From Pisolithus tinctorius (taxonomy: Eukaryota > Basidiomycota > Agaricomycetes > Boletales > Pisolithaceae): DNA of 26,021 nt. The translations under genes and the position numbers were made by a program. The stretch's first letter is position 1; each line of letters starts with the position of its first letter. The DNA lies in assembly GCA_024663395.1 (NCBI GenBank), contig JANFAH010000098.1:120001-146021 (forward strand). Direction: 5' to 3'. Under the pieces are notes generated by a model. It was not told the origin of the DNA. It was given only the letters and a program-made list of their open reading frames with translations, and did no database searches. This document shows, one piece after another, positions 21,076 to 26,021 of the stretch.

Positions 21076-21179
21076 GGAGATGTCAAATATGAGGTTGAAT
21101 ATGTTGTTGACTCCTGTTTGAAACATGGAGCTCTTCAATTCTATCTGGTCTTGCCTGGAAGTTGAGCCTTAGGAGGGGA
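21076..21179 (+). pseudogene. gypsy chromodomain remnant and polypurine tract
   Basis: The frame YEVEYVVDSCLKHGALQFYLV (21088-21150) has the pattern of the first strands of an integrase-linked chromodomain, which steers integration to chromatin marks. It is cut by TGA at 21163-21165, and the frame then reads ALGGDSV over the AGGAGGGGA polypurine tract (21171-21179), the primer for plus-strand synthesis. The second half of the chromodomain is missing. Confidence 0.6.
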
Positions 21180-21182
21180 TAG

Positions 21183-21490
21183 TGTAATGACTGGTAGACT
21201 TTTCACTTCCATGTTTCCTACTTGCCTATATATGTTCACCCTCTGGTTAGGGTTACACTTTAGGGATGTTTAGTCATCTTGGACTTTTCCTTTTGTTTAC
21301 TCTTTCATGCTTACATGACACTTGGTAAGATGGCCATCTTGGACAGCCAACTGGCAACTAGCATTCCACCTAATCAACACAATCAACACTAATTTCCTTC
21401 CCTCACACCCACCATACTTAGTCTGAGAATGTAATGCCCTGGCACTAAGGGGTTACAGATCATGTGGTTATGGCATGTCTTGTTGCTTCT
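21183..21490 (+). repeat. Possible start of 3' LTR (boundary uncertain)
   Basis: TGTAATGACTGG directly follows the polypurine tract, as an LTR should, and a TATATA word lies near 21223. No matching 5' LTR was recognised upstream of gag, so the extent is unknown. A hairpin-repeat copy (TGGCCATCTTGGACAGCCA, 21331-21349) lies inside. Confidence 0.4.
21331..21349. repeat. Single hairpin-repeat copy
   Basis: A TTG-loop variant of the 19-bp palindrome. The preceding AAGA and following ACTG extend the similarity to the copy at 16959. Confidence 0.7.
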
Positions 21491-21990
21491 TGGCTGTCCA
21501 ACTCAGCCACAAATTGCTGATCAGTTGTTAGATGATAGCATTAGCTCTCCAATTCATTATGATGACATTGCCTGCTGGCTGTTCAGGATGGCCACTGGCT
21601 GTGAGGTGAGTGAGTCACATGACAAGTACCCCATGGCACCAATGGCCATCCAAGACAGCCACTGGCTGTAAGGTGGGTTTGTCATGTGACAGGTTCCCCA
21701 TAGTACCAATGGCCAGAAATTCCTGATGTGCAGTGAGTAAGTCATGTGACAAGTGCCCTATAGTGCCAATGGCCATTCAAGATGGCCATAAATTGCTGAT
21801 CAGCTGTTAGATGATAGCATTGGCTTTCCAATTCATTATAATGACATTGCATGTGGGCCATCCAAGACAGCCACTGGTGGTGTGGTGGGTAGGCATGTGA
21901 CAAGTGCACCACAGTACTGATGGCTGTCCAAGACAGCCATACATTGATGACCAGCTGTTAGAGGATAGCATTAGCTTTCCAATTCATTCA
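21491..21990. repeat. Composite tandem array punctuated by the 19-bp hairpin (six copies)
   Basis: Hairpins lie at 21491-21509, 21576-21594, 21643-21661, 21770-21788, 21855-21873 and 21921-21939 (perfect). Two kinds of spacer alternate. Type X (about 21510-21570, 21789-21850, 21940-21990) shares AATTGCTGATCAG, TTAGATGATAGCATT and CCAATTCATTAT. Type Y (about 21595-21642, 21662-21769, 21874-21920) shares ACTGGCTGTGAGGTG, GTCACATGAC or GTCATGTGAC, and AAGTGCCCCATAGTACCAATGG-like text. Y is repeated within the 21662-21769 gap with a hairpin half lost. No coding frame is present. Confidence 0.8.
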
Positions 21991-22458
21991 AGGGTTTTGC
22001 TCACCCCTCATTAATTGCTGTTCCACCCAATTGTACCTCCTACAAGCAAGTGCAATCCAGTGTAACATATGCCTCACTGACCCATTAGCTTAGTGATATA
22101 AGAAGTGTATACTCCATTAATAATGCAAGCTGCTTTAGCTCCTGATATTCATCAACAAAGAGATTGCCATATGTGCCAATCATGCCATCCAAACAGAATT
22201 GGGACACATAACATCATGTGTGCTTGGCATGGCCTGCTGCAATGTCCATTCACAATGCTAGTCATGCAAAGTGACAACAAAACACAATGTATGTTATTTG
22301 TCTGCATACAAAAATGACATGACTGACAAAATGTATAGATGCAGGGGGGGGGATATGTGACATAGCGAATGCAATATGTATGAAGTAAAATAGTGACAAT
22401 GGTATCACTGAAACAACAGGTGGGTGAGCAAGCTCAACAATGATGATCACAGCTTACC
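21991..22458. other. Non-coding spacer before the SNF2 region
   Basis: I see no gene, repeat unit or hairpin copy here. A G8-type run lies near 22345. Confidence 0.4.
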
Positions 22459-24034
22459 CTAGCAGCTACCTCTACCACCTCTGCCACCTCTAGCACTCCT
22501 TCCACACTTCAAGGTAGGTTTGGAGCTGCCACTCCCATCCTTGTTGGTTGCCAACAAGTGGCCATGTGTGGCACCATGAAAATCTGATGCTGCTGTGCTC
22601 AGACCTGCAGATGATTCACCTGCATGCTCTGGGAGTGATGATGGGAGGGGAGTGAGAGGCAATAACATAGGTGACCAGAGGTGCTTGAGAGTGAGCACTT
22701 TGTCTTCATCAGGATCATTTTGCCCTCCTGGTGCCTGCAACTGCTCCAAGATCTTGTTGACAGGGTCTGTCATGGTGGTGTCTGCACTGACCTGTGATGT
22801 TGGCACAGTTGCCAAGTCCTCATCAACCTGCATTGCTGCTGTCACCACAGTGAGTGACCCTACCATGGCTCTGGCTGCAGTCAGGGTGCCACTCCACCTG
22901 TGCTTGGGCCCTTTATCAAGAGCTTTGGGAGAACTCACTGTGGAACACTTGTCACCCACCTTCTTGCTGCCAGATGGTTGGACATCCTCCATGTCTGACA
23001 GGCCATCCAGTGACATGGCATCACTCTGCTGAGGCTGTTTTCCTTTCTTGTTGATAGCAGCTTTGGGGCAGGGCTTGGATTTGGGCTTGGGCTTGGGCTT
23101 AGGATGTGATGTCTTCTTCAGCTGTTCATCATCATCCCCACCATTGTCATTGCTGGGCAAGTGAGTGGATGAGATCAACAGTAGGCCCTCACCATCATTG
23201 TTGTTCTCAAACAACCCTTCTGTAGTTGGGAGAGATAGATCTTAGAGATGAATGTATAGCACTAGCATGTACTCACTAATTTCATCCATACATTCCATGA
23301 ATGCAGAGTGGAGTTGGCCTTTATCAAATGATATGTTGTTGAGAAAGACATCCAGGGTTGCCAATGCAATGAGATGGTAGATGTGGACTTGCTTCTGTTG
23401 AGGGTACTGGAAGATCCTCCCACAAAGCTGCTCATCATCCAGTGCTGACCATGTGGTATCCTCTGATATGAATGAGTTGTTGATGAGGATCTGGATCAAG
23501 GTGTGACAGACTTACCACAATTACCATGATGTTAGTGCATGTGAGGTTGAGGCCCACCATCCCAACATTACAAATGATGAGAACATGATGGCCAGTGGTC
23601 CATGTCAACATGCAGAAATCATCCAGTGCTGCCTGGTGCTTCTTGAGTGTCATGGTTCTGTTGAGCTCAATCACTGCAACATCATATAAAGCAAGAACCT
23701 ACAAATGTGAGTTAGGATATAAATCAGACAATTGAGTATGGACATATGTCAATCAATGCCTGATTTGAGGGTGGAAATGTGGAATATATGATGACTCAGT
23801 CTCATCAGCAAAGCCATCAGGACCTGTTATGAGGGTTTGCCTGTCATTGTCCATGGTGAGGGGAGTGTGGCTGTTTGAATTGAGATGGTGGTGAACCACC
23901 TGAGTGAGGGTGTCCAGTTTGATAGTCTTCTCATGATGCCAATCCTTGAGTGACTCTGGACATTTCCAGTGCCTGCCATTCTTCAGATTGAACATTGGGT
24001 GGAGCATTGAGTGGCAGAATTTGATATAAAAATT

Positions 24035-24359
24035 CTATGAAAATCACATCAGTATAAATGTCCAGCAGAGTGTGGCCATCTAAGACAGCCAAAGATGATG
24101 AGGTGTGTAAATTCATTGTTGTGTTGCCTTAGCACAATGTACAATGTTGGCCATCTTGGACAGCCAACTCATGCAGCACATTGCATTCACCCACACCACA
24201 TTCCCATGGGGAACCAGTGCAGCTTGGCCATCCAAGACAGCTGTCTCCAGGTGTGGCACTGTGAGGCAGATTCCCACAGATGGTGCCATTGAGGATGGCC
24301 ATCCAAGATGGCCAACTTTGATTGACAGAACCCATAATAAAATTGAAATTTCCTCTTAC
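24035..24359 (-). other. Expanded intron of SNF2 copy A carrying four hairpin repeats
   Basis: The exon ending THK is followed by GTAAGA at 24359, and the next exon (NFYIKFCHSMLHP) begins after TTTTCATAG at 24035. At 325 nt it is about six times longer than the other introns of the gene (47-59 nt). The extra length consists of hairpin copies at 24073-24091, 24148-24166, 24225-24243 and 24296-24314, 71-77 bp apart. Confidence 0.7.
24073..24314. repeat. Hairpin-repeat cluster in an intron (four copies)
   Basis: TGGCCATCTAAGACAGCCA, TGGCCATCTTGGACAGCCA, TGGCCATCCAAGACAGCTG and TGGCCATCCAAGATGGCCA. Spacer text (CCCATGGGGAACCAGTGC near 24205) resembles the reverse complement of the type Y spacer of the 21.5-kb array. 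Confidence 0.78.
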
Positions 24360-25621
24360 CTTGTGGGTGTCTGCACTAGCAATGGGGTTCTCTTTCACCA
24401 AGTCCTTTGCAAAACTCCTCAATATGCTCATCTCTGTGTCATACATCTGCAGCTTCAATATATGTTCTTGGTATGGGTGCATGCCAAATAATTTGTTGCT
24501 GCTGAAGTCCACAGAGTCAATGGTTCAATGAATGATGTAGGACACAAACTGATCATGGATCTTCACCATCCATTCATGTGTCACCTCAGGGGATAGTAAA
24601 TCTGGGGTATTCTGGTTTTGCATGCTGATGAAAATGCCCTGTATGATACTGCCTTCAACTCCAGCCTTGCATAGAGCCTTTGAATCCTGGCAGTTTGCAT
24701 GATTGATCTCCTTATTGAGCTCTAGGAATTCATGATGGTTGTTGAATCTGGGGATCCCCATCCATTGCCCCATGATGTATAAATCCTGTGTGTTGTGAGT
24801 GGAATGTTAGCAAAGTTCTTAACACTACATACCTGTACCTTCATCGTGATAGGCATTGCCATCATGGCAATGACACATGTTGCCCTATCCTTCAATCCAC
24901 AAAATGTGCAATGAATTTGGTTATGTTTGCATGTGCTGTGTGCCTTGTCCATGATTGCGAGGCAATATTGTCAGCCATAAACAGTGAGCAGGGCATTGCT
25001 TTCAAATCAGGTGCCTGGGACAGCATGTCTGGCCTTCTCCTTGATCATCTGTGGTGTGAATACTATAGTCACATCATCTTGAATGGCCTGACACAAAATC
25101 AGTGTATCTGGGTCCCATAATGCATGCAAACTTACTGTTTGAGTGGCAAGGATGATTTGTTGACATAGGGGTTGCTTGCTTGCTGCAAATAGTTCTGTCC
25201 ACCATGTGCACCAGGAGTCCAACTGCCTGGTATATGGCATCATATCGAATGATAATGGCAAGAGAAAATGATGAATTTCACTTTCCCATTGCTGTTTCAG
25301 GTTGACTGGGCACACAATGACATGTGCCAGATTGGGGATGTTCCTGTCCACTGTGCTAAATCTCTGACTTGCTGGAATTCACTCAGGGGAGGTCAAGCAT
25401 ATGAGAATGCAATGACACATACTGAAATCACCAGGGAAGCATCCCTTCAATGTGTACACCTGCCAATAATATGCAAGGCATGCAATGGTGCCCAGAACTT
25501 GTAAGGTTTTCCTAAGGCTGACCTTGTCCATGAGTAGGATGGGCTTTCCCTTAAACACTTGCTTGAGCATATGATAGATGCCAACTAATTGGTGCCACCT
25601 GGGCTGCAACAGTTGTGGCAC

Positions 25622-26021
25622 TGCCAAGTTCAAGCCAACCATTCTGACATTTGAGATGATGAGGATGTGATGTCCTTTCATGCATGTTGAAGAACAGAAA
25701 TCATCAAGTGTGGCCTGGCAATCCTTCAGTGACATCATGCCATTCAGCTTGGTAGCCATGATGCTGTACAAATCCAGAAACTACAGAGCATGTGAGATCC
25801 TGATCAGCAAACACACCCCACACTTACATTGATCAAAGCTTGATTGGACAATGGGAAGGTGGAGTAAATGATGACTCTGTCATCCTCACCATAGTCAGTC
25901 AAGTCCTGCAAGGGATTTGGAGCTAGAGTGAGAGTTTGACCATCCTTGGTCATCATCAAGGGCATGCAGCCATTTGAATCAAGGTGGTGGCAAATGACCT
26001 GTGCAAGGGTATCCAATTTGT
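25622..26021 (-). pseudogene. SNF2-like helicase, copy B: helicase C fragment, cut by the window edge and fused to copy A
   Basis: From the right edge the minus strand reads KLDTLAQVICHHLDSN, then DDRVIIYSTFPLSNQALIN, an intron at 25781-25827 (47 nt, GTAAGT to TGTAG), then LDLYSIMATKLNGMMSLKD, ATLDDF and GHHILIISNVRMVGLNLA (helicase motif V) ending at 25622. This corresponds segment by segment to copy A at 23940-23540. At 25621 the frame passes without a stop into the N-terminal QLLQPRWHQ region of copy A, so the end of B (motif VI and tail) and the start of A have been lost together. It lacks the stops seen in copy A over the same segment. Confidence 0.8.

Larger units (their letters stand above)
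17503..21183 (+). mobile_element. Ty3/gypsy LTR retrotransposon, internally deleted and interrupted
   Basis: Order on the plus strand: gag with zinc knuckle, aspartic protease, the first ~45 residues before the RT core, then directly the second half of integrase, then (after a CpG-rich block) a chromodomain remnant and a polypurine tract AGGAGGGGA at 21171-21179 followed by TGTAATGA at 21183, where a 3' LTR would begin. The RT and RNase H core and the N-terminal half of integrase are absent. Such a copy could only move with help from another element, and its stops show it is dead. Confidence 0.85.
22459..25621 (-). pseudogene. SNF2-like helicase, copy A: nearly complete, seven introns, catalytic motifs lost
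   Basis: SNF2-family proteins are ATP-driven DNA translocases. On the minus strand: QLLQPRWHQLVGIY and a Walker A relic (LLMDKVSLRKTLQVLG) near 25540; HVIVCPVNLKQQWESEI near 25310; DKAH near 24950 where DEAH is expected; MMAMP near 24870 where the family has TAT/TATP-like motif III; the helicase C part at 24035-23240 (LIICNVGMVGLNL, then DDEQLCGRIFQYPQQKQVHIY, motif VI); and a low-complexity tail with a PKPKPKPK stretch and GGRGGRG. Introns inferred: 25364-25422, 25088-25135, 24786-24832, 24035-24359, about 23690-23740, 23461-23515 and 23220-23276. TGA stops lie at 25007, 24971 and 24525, and a frameshift near 23795. It matches a SNF2-like gene family that is amplified in basidiomycetes. Not functional. 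Confidence 0.8.

Noticed and set aside
21242..21262. Telomere-like TTAGGG
   Set aside because: Only one or two isolated words (GGTTAGGGTTAC), with no tandem array.
21491..21990. CRISPR-like array
   Set aside because: Repeats are regular but the spacers are themselves repeated, the repeat is a degenerate palindrome, and the sequence is eukaryotic with introns and LINEs.
22459..23214. A separate host gene with an RGG and PKPK-rich protein
   Set aside because: It joins the helicase C domain by a good 57-nt intron (23220-23276) and is better read as the low-complexity tail of SNF2 copy A.
453..25009. TGA reassigned to an amino acid (alternative nuclear code or selenocysteine)
   Set aside because: TGG is used normally for tryptophan, TGA falls where arginine is plausible rather than tryptophan, frameshifts and TAA/TAG stops also occur, and the 18S fragment independently shows CpG decay.

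Overview
The window looks like a repeat-filled stretch of a fungal nuclear genome, most likely a mushroom-forming basidiomycete (Agaricomycetes). The reasons are introns of 47-59 nt with GTATGT/GTAAGT donors and CTAAC-type branch points, a Tad1-like LINE, a Ty3/gypsy element with a chromodomain remnant, a Helitron-type PIF1 tail, amplified SNF2-like helicase genes, and an 18S rRNA fragment of fungal type. I see no intact host gene. Nearly all recognisable coding sequence is decayed.

Layout. (1) 1-6846, minus strand: a non-LTR retrotransposon (here LINE-A). ORF2 (endonuclease plus reverse transcriptase) lies at 1-3859 and runs off the left edge. A CCHC gag-like ORF1 lies at 5747-6846. Between them is a non-coding block holding a 91-bp imperfect palindrome, 40-bp tandem repeats and unusually many CpGs. 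(2) 7298-7645, minus: part of 18S rRNA. (3) 7646-12580, minus: a nearly full-length Tad1-like LINE (LINE-B) whose poly(A) tail abuts the 18S fragment in the same orientation. (4) 12690-13760: degenerate tandem repeats, a C19 tract and the first cluster of a 19-bp hairpin repeat. (5) 13946-14197, minus: the C-terminal piece of a Helitron-type PIF1 helicase. (6) 14892-16589, minus: a decayed gene of unknown function with one clear 57-nt intron. (7) 17503-about 21200, plus: a gypsy element with gag, protease, the start of RT and half of integrase, missing the RT/RNase H core, and interrupted by a CpG-rich block before the chromodomain remnant. (8) 21331-21990: a composite tandem array punctuated by the 19-bp hairpin. 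(9) 22459-26021, minus: two SNF2-like helicase copies head to tail and fused at their junction. One intron of the right-hand-starting copy is swollen by four hairpin copies.

Two themes tie the window together. First, decay is dominated by CpG to TpG/CpA change: about 35 in-frame stops are TGA against 4 TAA/TAG, catalytic residues are lost at former CpG sites in unrelated domains, and the 18S fragment, whose ancestral sequence is well known, shows the same change directly. Two blocks (about 4600-5560 and 20416-21070) have kept their CpGs. Second, a short near-perfect palindrome (TGGCTGTC-CAA-GACAGCCA and variants) occurs at least 15 times in five places, often next to a second palindrome, GTCACATGAC or GTCATGTGAC. 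This hairpin family is the best candidate here for something undescribed.
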